Shown in pieces: positions 31,880 through 40,253 of a stretch of DNA of 64,000 bases. Location of the stretch: positions 1 through 64,000 of the forward strand of contig DAORKG010000016.1 in assembly GCA_035439445.1 (NCBI GenBank). Reading direction: 5' to 3'. Numbering within the stretch: the first letter of the stretch is position 1; every line of letters begins with the position of its first letter. Below the pieces are notes generated by a model that worked only from the letters and a program-made list of their open reading frames with translations, did no database searches and was not told the DNA's origin. This DNA comes from UBA4416 sp035439445 (GTDB lineage Bacteria; Bacteroidota; Bacteroidia; B-17B0; Aurantibacillaceae). The position numbers and the translations under genes were made by a program.

Positions 31880-33259
31880 ATGAGGTTATTCAAAGACATA
31901 GCTGTTATATTTTTAGTACTATGTGCTTTTCAAATTAAAGCGCAGGTAAAAAAAACAGAACTATCTTTAACAAGAGTGCTGTTCGTGTTTGATGCTAGTA
32001 ATAGTATGAAAACTAAACACAAAAACACAACCCGTATTCAAGGCGCTAAAGAATTGTTTTATAAATTTTTAGATAGTTTAAGTAAACAAAAAAATATGCA
32101 ATTTGCTTTACGTATGTATGGACATACAGTAAAGTACCCTCCAGGAGATTGTAAAGACTCTAAACTAGTAGTTCCATTTGCTAAAAACAATGTTGCGCTT
32201 ATTAAATCAAAGGTTGCAGAGGCAAAGCCTACAGGGATAACTCCTATAGAACATTCTTTAACAGAATCTGCTAATGATTTTCCGGATGCAAAGGCTGTGA
32301 ACATGATTATTTTAATTACCGATGGAATTGAGGAGTGTGAAGGAGATCCTTGTAAAGCTCGTCAAAAACTAATGGAGAAAGGCATTGTATTTAAACCATT
32401 TATCATTGGTATTGGATTAAGTCCTGAACAAATTAAAACATTTGAGTGTGTAGGTGATTATTATGATTTTGATAATTCAAATACTATCACAGACATTAGT
32501 AAAATAATTTCAAAACAAAAATTAAATAAAACGTCATCCCAGGTTAATTTATTGGATTCAAAATCTTTTCCAAGTGAAACTAATGTAAACATGACGTTTT
32601 ATAATACTGCAACCGGTAATTATGTTTACAATTACATTCATACTTTAAATCAAAAAAATAATCCTGACACACTTTATTTAGATGATTTTCCAACTTATAA
32701 AGTTATCGCTCATACCATTCCTCCAACTGAAAGTAAAGAAGTAAAATTAACTCAAGGAAAACATACGATTATTCCTATTGATGCACCTCAAGGGTATATA
32801 GAGTTAAGAAGACCAATGGGAGTTTATAATTTTAATGAGAAAATAAAAAGCATCGTTCGTAAAGCCAATGGTAATATGCAAACGCTTAATGTTCAGCAAA
32901 TGAATACGACAGAGAAATATATTACCGGAACGTATGATTTAGAAATTTTAACCTTACCTCGCACTTATATTTACGGAGTAAAAGTTGAGCAATCTCAAAC
33001 TAAAATAGTAGAATTGCCAAATGCAGGAATGCTAACTGTTAAATCATTAGACAATGGAGATGGTAGCATATATAAAGATACCAAGAAGCTAGAATGGGTG
33101 TGTAATTTGAATAATACAACCTCACAAACTTATTATTTGCAACCTGGAAACTATAGAATTGAATGGAGAGCCAAAACTTTAAAAGGGTCTATTTATACAA
33201 TAGAAAAGAAATTCACCGTGAAATCAGATATTGAAACTAAAGTAGAACTGTATAAGTAA
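31880..33259 (+). CDS. Secreted von Willebrand factor A domain protein
   Basis: I choose the ATG at 31880 (459 residues) over an in-frame TTG 18 bases earlier, since it begins a clean signal peptide (RLFKDIAVIFLVLCAFQIKAQ). A VWA domain spans about residues 30-215: the metal-site motif FDASNSM (DxSxS), then TGITPIEHSL and IILITDGIEECEGD. The C-terminal 240 residues are beta-rich repeats without recognisable enzymatic motifs. VWA domains bind ligands through a metal ion and are common in surface complexes. It follows a T9SS type B cargo by 88 bases, which suggests a shared surface role; it has no T9SS sorting tail itself. Confidence 0.85.
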   Translation: MRLFKDIAVIFLVLCAFQIKAQVKKTELSLTRVLFVFDASNSMKTKHKNTTRIQGAKELFYKFLDSLSKQKNMQFALRMYGHTVKYPPGDCKDSKLVVPFAKNNVALIKSKVAEAKPTGITPIEHSLTESANDFPDAKAVNMIILITDGIEECEGDPCKARQKLMEKGIVFKPFIIGIGLSPEQIKTFECVGDYYDFDNSNTITDISKIISKQKLNKTSSQVNLLDSKSFPSETNVNMTFYNTATGNYVYNYIHTLNQKNNPDTLYLDDFPTYKVIAHTIPPTESKEVKLTQGKHTIIPIDAPQGYIELRRPMGVYNFNEKIKSIVRKANGNMQTLNVQQMNTTEKYITGTYDLEILTLPRTYIYGVKVEQSQTKIVELPNAGMLTVKSLDNGDGSIYKDTKKLEWVCNLNNTTSQTYYLQPGNYRIEWRAKTLKGSIYTIEKKFTVKSDIETKVELYK

Positions 33260-34330
33260 TTAATGAAGAATCTTAAATATTAATTCCTTCATTAACTCTC
33301 CATTACTTACTCCGCTGTTATCAACTCCTTTAGTTTTTAAATCATACTCTTTTAGGTAAGAAAAAATAGCTTTTAATTTAGCTGTACCATAATTTTGAGC
33401 GGCTTTAGCATAGCCATCCACAAAAAATGGATTTACTCCTAAAGCCTGAGCTACAGCAAACTTTGATTTATCAGGACAGAAATGATATAGTAAAATTTTA
33501 GAGAAATAGCCATAAAGGGTGCTTAAAGTCATCACAGCTGGATGTTCTTTTTCGTTAGCAGAAAAATAATTAATGATACGATTGGCTTTTAAAATATCTT
33601 TTTTAGCCAAAGCATCCTGTAATTCAAATACATTAAACTCTTTACTAATACCAATATTATCCTGAACAGCCTCCGGAGTTATTTCATCTCCTTCTTCTAG
33701 GTTAATCAAAAGTTTTTCAACCTCATTGGTTATTTTAGATAAATCGTTTCCTAAAAATTCGGCCAATAAAAACGATGCTTTTGGTCCTATTTTAAATTTA
33801 CGCTCTTGTACAAATGATGTAATCCACTCCGGGATTTGGTTATCATACATCTTTTTAGTTTCTAAAAAGACATGATTTTTTTGAAGGGATTTGTATACAG
33901 AGCTTCGTTTGTCAAGTGTTTTATATTTGTAACAAAATACTAAGATAGTAGAACTTTGTGGTTGCTGTAAGTAGCTTGCTAAAGCATTAGAGGAACCGGT
34001 ACTTGTTTTCTTTGCCGGAATATCATCATCTTCATCGTCACCTCCTGAAGCTTTTCCTAATTCTTTTAAATTCTGAGCTTCTTTTACGATTACCACTTGG
34101 TATTCACTCATCATCGGAAAGCGTTTTGCGGCTGAAATGATAGCATTTAAGTCAACATCTTTTCCGTATAAAATGGTTTGATTAAATTCTTGTTCGCTTT
34201 CGTCTAATGCATTTTTCTCAATGTAATCGCTAATCAAATCAATGTAATATGCTTCTTCACCGCTTAAAAAATAAACGGGTTTAAAGATTTTTCTTTTTAA
34301 ATCGGTGAGTATTTGATTAACTTCTTTCAC
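33260..34330 (-). CDS. holA: DNA polymerase III subunit delta
   Basis: A 356-residue HolA. Recognisable parts: the N-terminal LKRKIFKPVYFLSGEEAYYIDLISDYI, the AAKRFPMMSEYQVVIVKEAQNLKEL segment, and the middle domain SFLLAEFLGNDLSKITNEVEKL. The delta subunit is the wrench of the clamp loader that opens the beta sliding clamp. A short acidic insert (GGDDEDDDIPAKKT, about residue 100) is specific to this protein. The stop is adjacent to the VWA gene stop (convergent, no gap), and the start is 5 bases from the DUF486-like gene upstream, so it is probably the last gene of the mutA-mutB operon. Confidence 0.92.
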   Translation of the reverse strand: MKEVNQILTDLKRKIFKPVYFLSGEEAYYIDLISDYIEKNALDESEQEFNQTILYGKDVDLNAIISAAKRFPMMSEYQVVIVKEAQNLKELGKASGGDDEDDDIPAKKTSTGSSNALASYLQQPQSSTILVFCYKYKTLDKRSSVYKSLQKNHVFLETKKMYDNQIPEWITSFVQERKFKIGPKASFLLAEFLGNDLSKITNEVEKLLINLEEGDEITPEAVQDNIGISKEFNVFELQDALAKKDILKANRIINYFSANEKEHPAVMTLSTLYGYFSKILLYHFCPDKSKFAVAQALGVNPFFVDGYAKAAQNYGTAKLKAIFSYLKEYDLKTKGVDNSGVSNGELMKELIFKILH

Positions 34331-34335
34331 TAAGG

Positions 34336-34689
34336 TTATTTTTTAAAGAAAAAATAGACAGCTACAAATAAACATAAAAAACCAATCAAATGATTCCATC
34401 TTAATGTTTCAGTTTTAAACACAACTAAAGTAAATATGACAAACACACTAATAGAAATGACCTCTTGGATGATTTTTAGTTGAAACATATTAAATGGCCC
34501 CCCATGCATATTGCTACCAATTCTGTTTGCAGGAACCATTAAACTGTATTCTAATAAGGCTATTCCCCAGCTAATTAATATGGTTAATATGATATTGGGT
34601 TGCTTAAATTTCAAGTGCCCATACCAAGCAATCGTCATAAACGTATTAGAAGCAATTAGTAAAAGTATAGTTGAGAGTCCTTTTGGCAT
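34336..34689 (-). CDS. DUF486 / DMT-like small membrane protein
   Basis: A 117-residue protein with four membrane helices, the length of the DUF486 family. Seen: ILLLIASNTFMTIAWYGHL, ALLEYSLMVPANRIGS and FNMFQLKIIQEVISI, which match the family pattern. It resembles half of a drug/metabolite transporter and would need to dimerise if it transports something. The start overlaps the mutB stop by one base (TAATG), so it is translationally coupled. The function is unknown. Confidence 0.85.
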   Translation of the reverse strand: MPKGLSTILLLIASNTFMTIAWYGHLKFKQPNIILTILISWGIALLEYSLMVPANRIGSNMHGGPFNMFQLKIIQEVISISVFVIFTLVVFKTETLRWNHLIGFLCLFVAVYFFFKK

Positions 34690-36821
34690 TATTTATTTCT
34701 TTCAATTAACTTTTCTAAAATATCAATAGCAGATACACTAATAACAGTACCAGGACCAAAAACGCCAGATACACCTGCTTTGTATAAGAAATCATAATCT
34801 TGCTGAGGTATAACACCACCTGCAATTACCATAATATCTTCTCTGCCATATTTCTTTAATTCTGCAATTACTTGAGGAATCAATGTTTTATGTCCTGCTG
34901 CCAACGATGACACACCTAATATGTGTACGTCATTTTCAACAGCTTGTTTAGCTGCTTCTGCCGGAGTTTGAAATAATGGACCGATATCCACATCAAATCC
35001 CATATCGGCAAAACTTGTTGAGATTACTTTAGCGCCTCTATCATGTCCGTCTTGTCCCATTTTTGCAATCATAATACGCGGACGACGACCATCCATTTCA
35101 GCAAATTTGTCGGCTAATTCTTTTGCTTTCAAAAAGTTTTTATCCATACTAATTTCTTTACTATAAACACCGGCAATACTTCTGATGTTTGCTTTATATC
35201 TTCCAAATACAACTTCTAGAGCGTAAGAGATTTCTCCTAAACTACATCGCACTCGAGCCGCATTAATAGATAATTCTAATAAATTTCCTTTTCCAGTTTT
35301 AGCTGCTTCTGTTAATGCAGATAATGCAGCTTCTACTTCTTTAGGATTACGTTCAGCTTTTAATTTAGCTAAACGTTCAATTTGTTGAGATCTTACTTTT
35401 GCATTATCAACATCTAAAATATCGATGTTTGTTTTTTCGTTAGTTTGATATAAGTTAACACCAACAATTACATCTTTTCCTCCATCAATACGAGCTTGCT
35501 TGCGAGCTGCAGCTTCTTCAATACGCATTTTAGGAATTCCTGTTTCGATGGCTTTAGCCATACCGCCTAACTTTTCAACCTCTTCAATTAATTCCCATGC
35601 CTTATGTGCGAGTTCATGAGTTAAAGTTTCTACATAGTAAGAACCAGCCCAAGGGTCAACCACTTTACAAACATTAGTTTCGTTTTGTAAAAACAATTGT
35701 GTGTTACGAGCAATACGTGCACTAAAATCGGTTGGTAAAGCAATGGCTTCATCTAAGGCATTAGTATGTAAACTTTGTGTGTGTCCCATAGCAGCAGCTA
35801 AAGCCTCTACACAAGTACGTGCCACGTTATTAAATGGGTCTTGTTCTGTTAAACTCCAACCACTGGTTTGGCAATGAGTTCTTAATGCCATTGACTTAGC
35901 AGATTTTGGATTAAATTGTTTTACCAATTTAGCCCAAAGCATACGACCTGCACGCATTTTAGCAATTTCCATAAAATGGTTCATACCAATTGCCCAGAAG
36001 AAAGATAAACGAGGTGCAAAGGCATCAATGTCTAATCCTGCTTTAATACCAGTTCTAATATATTCTAATCCATCAGCCAACGTGTATGCTAATTCAATAT
36101 CAGCCGTTGCACCCGCTTCTTGCATGTGGTAACCACTGATAGAAATTGAATTAAACTTTGGCATTTTTTGAGACGTGAATTCAAAAATATCCGCAATGAT
36201 TTTCATGGATTGCTCAGGTGGATAAATGTATGTGTTACGTACCATGAACTCTTTTAAAATATCATTTTGAATAGTCCCTGATAATTTATCCATCGTAACA
36301 CCTTGTTCTTCAGCAGCTACAATGTAGAAAGCTAAAATTGGTAATACAGCACCATTCATCGTCATACTCACACTCATTTGGTCGAGTGGAATTTGGTCGA
36401 ATAATACTTTCATATCCAAAATAGAATCAATGGCCACACCCGCCTTACCAACATCACCAACCACACGTTCATGATCACTATCATAACCACGGTGAGTCGC
36501 TAAGTCAAATGCAACTGACAACCCTTTTTGACCTGCCGCTAAATTACGACGGTAGAAAGCATTACTTTCTTCGGCTGTACTAAAACCTGCGTACTGACGA
36601 ACTGTCCAAGGATTTTGAACATACATACTAGAGTAGGGGCCACGTAAAAACGGTGGTGTTCCTGCTCCAAAATTTAAGTGTTCAAAGTCTTTAGTATCTG
36701 CTAAAGTGTATGTTGAGTTTAATGTAATTTGTTCTGCAGTTGTAAACTTTTCTGTCGCTTCGACTCCGCTCAGAGTGACATTAGAACTTTTATATGATAT
36801 GTTTGAAAAATCTTTTCTCAT
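34689..36821 (-). CDS. mutB: Methylmalonyl-CoA mutase large subunit
   Basis: A 710-residue protein with the catalytic TIM barrel (from about residue 50: HLNFGAGTPPFLRGPYSSMY, WTVRQYAGFSTAEESNAFYR, RGYDSDHERVVGDVGKAG) and the C-terminal cobalamin-binding domain with DGHDRG near residue 590, SSLAAGHKTL and IAGGVIP. It converts (R)-methylmalonyl-CoA to succinyl-CoA with adenosylcobalamin. Residues 15-23 (VTLSGVEAT) are encoded by a REP-like repeat (36755-36780) and have no counterpart in typical MutB sequences, as if inserted in the N-terminal tail before the KFTTAEQITL segment. The reading frame is intact. mutA is 2 bases upstream. Confidence 0.96.
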   Translation of the reverse strand: MRKDFSNISYKSSNVTLSGVEATEKFTTAEQITLNSTYTLADTKDFEHLNFGAGTPPFLRGPYSSMYVQNPWTVRQYAGFSTAEESNAFYRRNLAAGQKGLSVAFDLATHRGYDSDHERVVGDVGKAGVAIDSILDMKVLFDQIPLDQMSVSMTMNGAVLPILAFYIVAAEEQGVTMDKLSGTIQNDILKEFMVRNTYIYPPEQSMKIIADIFEFTSQKMPKFNSISISGYHMQEAGATADIELAYTLADGLEYIRTGIKAGLDIDAFAPRLSFFWAIGMNHFMEIAKMRAGRMLWAKLVKQFNPKSAKSMALRTHCQTSGWSLTEQDPFNNVARTCVEALAAAMGHTQSLHTNALDEAIALPTDFSARIARNTQLFLQNETNVCKVVDPWAGSYYVETLTHELAHKAWELIEEVEKLGGMAKAIETGIPKMRIEEAAARKQARIDGGKDVIVGVNLYQTNEKTNIDILDVDNAKVRSQQIERLAKLKAERNPKEVEAALSALTEAAKTGKGNLLELSINAARVRCSLGEISYALEVVFGRYKANIRSIAGVYSKEISMDKNFLKAKELADKFAEMDGRRPRIMIAKMGQDGHDRGAKVISTSFADMGFDVDIGPLFQTPAEAAKQAVENDVHILGVSSLAAGHKTLIPQVIAELKKYGREDIMVIAGGVIPQQDYDFLYKAGVSGVFGPGTVISVSAIDILEKLIERNK
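36755..36780. repeat. REP-like half element inside mutB
   Basis: TTCGACTCCGCTCAG (36759-36773), followed by AGTGACA, matches the right arm at 38140-38154 over 15 bases, and the next seven bases differ at two positions. Short palindromic repeats with GAGCGGAGTCGA at their core are known as dispersed repeats in Flavobacteria and other Bacteroidota. Here the element lies in frame in the N-terminal tail of MutB. Confidence 0.7.
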
Positions 36822-36823
36822 GA

Positions 36824-38083
36824 TTAATTTGCTAACTGTTGTTCTAAAGATTCACTCAAATTAATAGTTTTAATTCCTGACGAATGAATGGTGTTTTTTC
36901 TTTTTACAGATTTCACTTGTTCGTTTTTGTTTTGGAATTTATTTACACCTACTAAAACTAATTTACCTTCTTTAAATTGCTGAATTAATATTTCAGCATC
37001 TTTAGAAATAATATCTTGAATATAATTTGATTTTAAACATGCTAATAATCCACCTTTGGATTCAATTGTTTTAAATTGTTCCCAGGCTTTTTCACAAAGT
37101 GTTTCTGTTAAGCTCTCAATATAGTATGAACCGGCCGACATATCAGCAACCATATTTAAATAACTTTCGTCTTTTAAAATTAATTGTTGGTTACGAGCCA
37201 TACGAGAACTAAAATCATTTTGCGCATTAAACTCCACATCAAAAGGTAATACCACAATACTGTTTGCTCCACCAATAGAAGCACTCATCGCTTCAGTAGT
37301 AGAACGTAACATGTTATTGTAACTATCAACCACACTTTTATTTATTAATGTGGTTTGAGCATGAATGTGAACTGTAGCTTTAATATCGTATTGACTTAAC
37401 AAGAAGTTAGTGAGTTTTCTTAAGGCTCTTAGTTTAGCAATTTCCATAAAGAAATCTCCACCAACAGAAACATTGATATGGATTGTGTTAATGGATGAGG
37501 ATTCTAGGGTTAAATATTCATTTAAATGAGCGATAGAAAAAGCTAATTCATTTACAGTGTTAGAGCCTGCTTCCTGATACAAATTGGTATTGATGCAAAT
37601 AGATGAGGAGTTATGTAATTCAACTTTTCCATCTAATGTTGCGTCACACTCTACAAAACAATTATCTCCTGTTGAAATAGAACTTAAAAAAGTAGTTAAT
37701 TCTTTTTCAAATTCAGGCTTTACCATAAACAAAGAATAAATGTGTTGTAGTAAAATGCCGTTTAATAAGGTAGAAAAATCTGTTTTTTGAGTGATATGAA
37801 ACACCAAGCCCGAAGCACCATTTTGCAATGCATTTAAGGCTTGAGCATTGGCTGTTTTTGCATCTGATACAAACACATTCTCGCAAATTGCCCAATCGTT
37901 TTTTGCAAACAAAGGAGCAGGATTCGTATTTAAATGTTCTTTGGTGTAAAAAGGCTGAACATCAATTCCAGAGTTGGTTTTCCAAATCAATGTATTGAAA
38001 TCAATTCCTTTTAAATCTTTTACTAGTTGCTCTTTCCATTGAGCAGCTGTTGTAGAAGTAAATTCGGTAAATAATTTTTGCAT
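36824..38083 (-). CDS. mutA: Methylmalonyl-CoA mutase small subunit
   Basis: A 419-residue relative of the barrel part of MutB. Seen: an N-terminal FTEFTSTTAAQWKEQLVKDL, a middle FFMEIAKLRALRKLTNFLL, and NDFSSRMARNQQLILKDES with a late SAGSYYIESLTETL. It lacks the C-terminal cobalamin-binding domain that is kept in a degenerate form in longer MutA proteins of about 600 residues, in line with the short MutA found in many Flavobacteria. It supports heterodimer formation with MutB, and is not itself catalytic. It is directly upstream of mutB (2 bases) and clearly co-transcribed. The start ATG is followed by the conserved helix, so it is credible. Confidence 0.92.
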   Translation of the reverse strand: MQKLFTEFTSTTAAQWKEQLVKDLKGIDFNTLIWKTNSGIDVQPFYTKEHLNTNPAPLFAKNDWAICENVFVSDAKTANAQALNALQNGASGLVFHITQKTDFSTLLNGILLQHIYSLFMVKPEFEKELTTFLSSISTGDNCFVECDATLDGKVELHNSSSICINTNLYQEAGSNTVNELAFSIAHLNEYLTLESSSINTIHINVSVGGDFFMEIAKLRALRKLTNFLLSQYDIKATVHIHAQTTLINKSVVDSYNNMLRSTTEAMSASIGGANSIVVLPFDVEFNAQNDFSSRMARNQQLILKDESYLNMVADMSAGSYYIESLTETLCEKAWEQFKTIESKGGLLACLKSNYIQDIISKDAEILIQQFKEGKLVLVGVNKFQNKNEQVKSVKRKNTIHSSGIKTINLSESLEQQLAN

Positions 38084-38100
38084 TGTATTATTATTGGTCA

Positions 38101-38168
38101 GTTCGAGCGGAGTCGAGAACTAGACAGTAACATTAGCATTTCGACTCCGCTCAGCGCGACAAGCTAAT
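38101..38168. repeat. REP-like inverted repeat pair between genes
   Basis: GAGCGGAGTCGA at 38105-38116 and its exact reverse complement TCGACTCCGCTC at 38141-38152, 24 bases apart. The right arm is itself enclosed by ATTAGC (38132-38137) and GCTAAT (38163-38168), a further 6-base inverted repeat. The element fills nearly the whole gap between mutA and the upstream conserved gene, and could form a large hairpin in RNA. Confidence 0.8.
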
Positions 38169-38171
38169 TGA

Positions 38172-38696
38172 TTAAAAATTTTGAGCTATTTCCTTTTTGA
38201 TATAATCTATCGCAACTTCGCTAGGTAATTTTTTACCTAGATTAGAACAGATATTTAAAATCATCATGGCTAATTCCGAGCTGTTAGCATCCGGTGCTAC
38301 TTTTGAAGATGAAATGTTGATTAACTGAATCATTTCTTCTTTAGATGTTTTTACCAATTCCCAAGCTCCAGCAGATAAATAAATTTGCTGAGACAAATTG
38401 TGCTCGTACTCTGATTTGATAGATGCAACCAATTCTTGATGTAATTGGCGAGCAGACATGTTATTTCTGTTAACACGAACCACCAAACTATTTGGATTAA
38501 TTCGCTCTAAGAAAATAACAATACGCTCGTAAGCTTGAATTTTTAATGGAGTGATAGTTCCTTGAGCTGATTTTTTTAATTCATGTTCACGTCTTTTTTG
38601 GTCATTATCCAAAAAACGTTTTACCAAAAAATAGGCCGCTGCAAAAACAGCTCCGGCAGGAATTAAGATTTTTAAAATTTCAACTAGTGCGTTCAT
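38172..38696 (-). CDS. Conserved membrane-anchored protein of unknown function
   Basis: A 174-residue protein. One N-terminal membrane helix (ILKILIPAGAVFAAAYFLV) is followed by a charged linker (RFLDNDQKRREHELKK) and a soluble helical domain with PLKIQAYERIVIFLERINPNSLVVRV and LSQQIYLSAGAWELVKTSKEEMIQLIN. I recognise it only as a protein conserved in Bacteroidota (perhaps the family called DUF7935; not verified). It lies upstream of mutA on the same strand with a REP-like element in between. The soluble part faces the cytoplasm by the positive-inside rule. The function is unknown. Confidence 0.8.
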   Translation of the reverse strand: MNALVEILKILIPAGAVFAAAYFLVKRFLDNDQKRREHELKKSAQGTITPLKIQAYERIVIFLERINPNSLVVRVNRNNMSARQLHQELVASIKSEYEHNLSQQIYLSAGAWELVKTSKEEMIQLINISSSKVAPDANSSELAMMILNICSNLGKKLPSEVAIDYIKKEIAQNF

Positions 38697-38773
38697 AGTG
38701 GTTTAGTTTTAGAGTTTCTAATATCGGGATTTTTACTGTATAATTCTTAATTTGTGAAAAAATACAACAAATT

Positions 38774-39115
38774 TTAACCCCCGGCTTTTTTGGCTTTGTA
38801 GTTCGCTTTGGTCAGTAGGTCTAATAGTTTATCGCGGTTATCTCCCTGAATCAAAATATTACCGTCTTTTGCGTTTCCTCCAACCCCACATTTTTGTTTA
38901 AGTGTTTTTGCCAAATCATTTAAATCATCTTCAGTTCCTACAAAACCACTAATACGAGTTACCATTTTACCACCTCCAATTCGGTCTAAAAACAATTTTA
39001 AATTTTGTTGTTGAGGAGGTAAAGTTTCTTGCACTTCATCTTCCTCGTTTTGATAACTAAAGTTTGGGTTTGTAGAATAAACCACATTTATTCTTTTTTT
39101 GTCTTTCTTACTCAT
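38774..39115 (-). CDS. SUI1/eIF1-family translation factor (YciH-like)
   Basis: A 113-residue protein. The SUI1 domain fills the C-terminal part: LKLFLDRIGGGKMVTRISGF, then LAKTLKQKCGVGGNAKDGNILIQGD and a final helix. The N-terminal 35 residues are charged and flexible. In bacteria YciH-type proteins help discriminate start codons and non-canonical initiation. The start overlaps nothing; the stop of the TPR gene overlaps its ATG by four bases (39112-39115), so the two are coupled. Its role in Bacteroidota, which depend little on Shine-Dalgarno pairing, is not known to me. Confidence 0.9.
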   Translation of the reverse strand: MSKKDKKRINVVYSTNPNFSYQNEEDEVQETLPPQQQNLKLFLDRIGGGKMVTRISGFVGTEDDLNDLAKTLKQKCGVGGNAKDGNILIQGDNRDKLLDLLTKANYKAKKAGG

Positions 39116-40200
39116 CTTTTATAGCGAATTAAAAATAATGGAATACCAACTAACATAATCATGCATGAAATTAATAACCATAGGTTATGTAGTTGATGAT
39201 TGTTTGTAGGTTCTGTTTTGATCGTTTCTTTCTTGTCTGAAAAATCTATGTCAATAGTGGTTTTCTCGAGGCTTTGGATGCTGTCTTTTAAAGCATAATG
39301 TTTTTTGAGCCAAATGTTCGCCTGCTCATAATTTTGTTGAGCCTCAAAAAATAAGGAGCGTGTATGATATAGTTCCAATAAGGCTTCGGTATAATCATAT
39401 TTAGTGCAAATTTCGTCAGCTAACGAAATATAGTTGGCCGCTTGGTTAAAGTTTTTCTGCATAACATATACCAAAGCAATATTGTTGTAACTGTCTGCTA
39501 ATTCAAATTCATTGTCAATAAGCTGTCTAATTTTTAAACCTTCTTCTAAATAGAGTAGGGCACTGTCTAATTTATTTTGTTCTCTTAATATGGTGCCAAT
39601 GTTGTTGTAACAAGAAGCAATTAATTCATTTTCTCCTATGTTGTTTGCGTAGGTCATAGCTTCTTCAAATTGTTTAATAGCTGCATTGTATTGTTTTTGA
39701 TTGTATTTTAAAACACCCAAATTAATTAAGCTTCTCACAATATGAAGTGTATTTCCTGTTTTGTTGTAGGCTTGAAGAGCTTGTAAATAGGATTGTTCTG
39801 CTAATTGAAGATAATTAATGTCGCTATAAATATTTCCTAAATTGGTTTGATTTATGGCAATTCCGGTTTCGTTTTGGATGGATTCATTTAATGCTAAAGC
39901 TTGTTTTTGATAATGTAGCGCTTTCGTAAAATTTCCCTTTTTGTAATACAATACGCCCAATAAATTGTAAGCTTTTGCTATATGTTTGGGTGAATTTGTT
40001 TTTAAAGCTTCCTGTTCGCAAGCTTTAGCAAATTCGTAACTCATTTCAGGATCATTGTTTCTGATATCAAAACCTACTTTATATAATTGATTCACTTTTT
40101 CGGTGTCGTTTTCAATTTGTTGAGTTTGATATAGTAAAGAATCGTTTACCTGCGAAAAGCTTGTAAAAACTAGTAAAACGAATATGAAAACTAACTTCAT
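39112..40200 (-). CDS. Tetratricopeptide-repeat protein with C-terminal membrane helix
   Basis: A 362-residue protein. A signal peptide (KLVFIFVLLVFTSFSQ) leads into about seven TPR motifs (for example AKAYNLLGVLYYKKGNFTKALHY, IAINQTNLGNIYSDINYLQLAE, ADSYNNIALVYVMQKNFNQA). A single membrane helix is at the C-terminus (LWLLISCMIMLVGIPLFLI) with a short basic tail. This is the sensor architecture of TPR histidine kinases and TPR-LuxR regulators of Bacteroidota, but it stops after the helix with no kinase or DNA-binding domain. It may be a truncated or scaffold form. Its end overlaps the SUI1 gene start by four bases. Confidence 0.88.
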   Translation of the reverse strand: MKLVFIFVLLVFTSFSQVNDSLLYQTQQIENDTEKVNQLYKVGFDIRNNDPEMSYEFAKACEQEALKTNSPKHIAKAYNLLGVLYYKKGNFTKALHYQKQALALNESIQNETGIAINQTNLGNIYSDINYLQLAEQSYLQALQAYNKTGNTLHIVRSLINLGVLKYNQKQYNAAIKQFEEAMTYANNIGENELIASCYNNIGTILREQNKLDSALLYLEEGLKIRQLIDNEFELADSYNNIALVYVMQKNFNQAANYISLADEICTKYDYTEALLELYHTRSLFFEAQQNYEQANIWLKKHYALKDSIQSLEKTTIDIDFSDKKETIKTEPTNNHQLHNLWLLISCMIMLVGIPLFLIRYKR

Positions 40201-40253
40201 TATTTACTGTAAATATAATTTGTTTTTATTTAATTTAGAGCCAAATTCTTGTT

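Noticed and set aside
29773..33259. Cargo plus VWA protein as a defence or contractile system
   Set aside because: There is no ATPase, nuclease or MoxR partner; both are exported proteins.
34689..38083. Cobalamin riboswitch upstream of mutA
   Set aside because: The region 38084-38171 holds the REP-like repeat; I see no B12 box or other riboswitch core.
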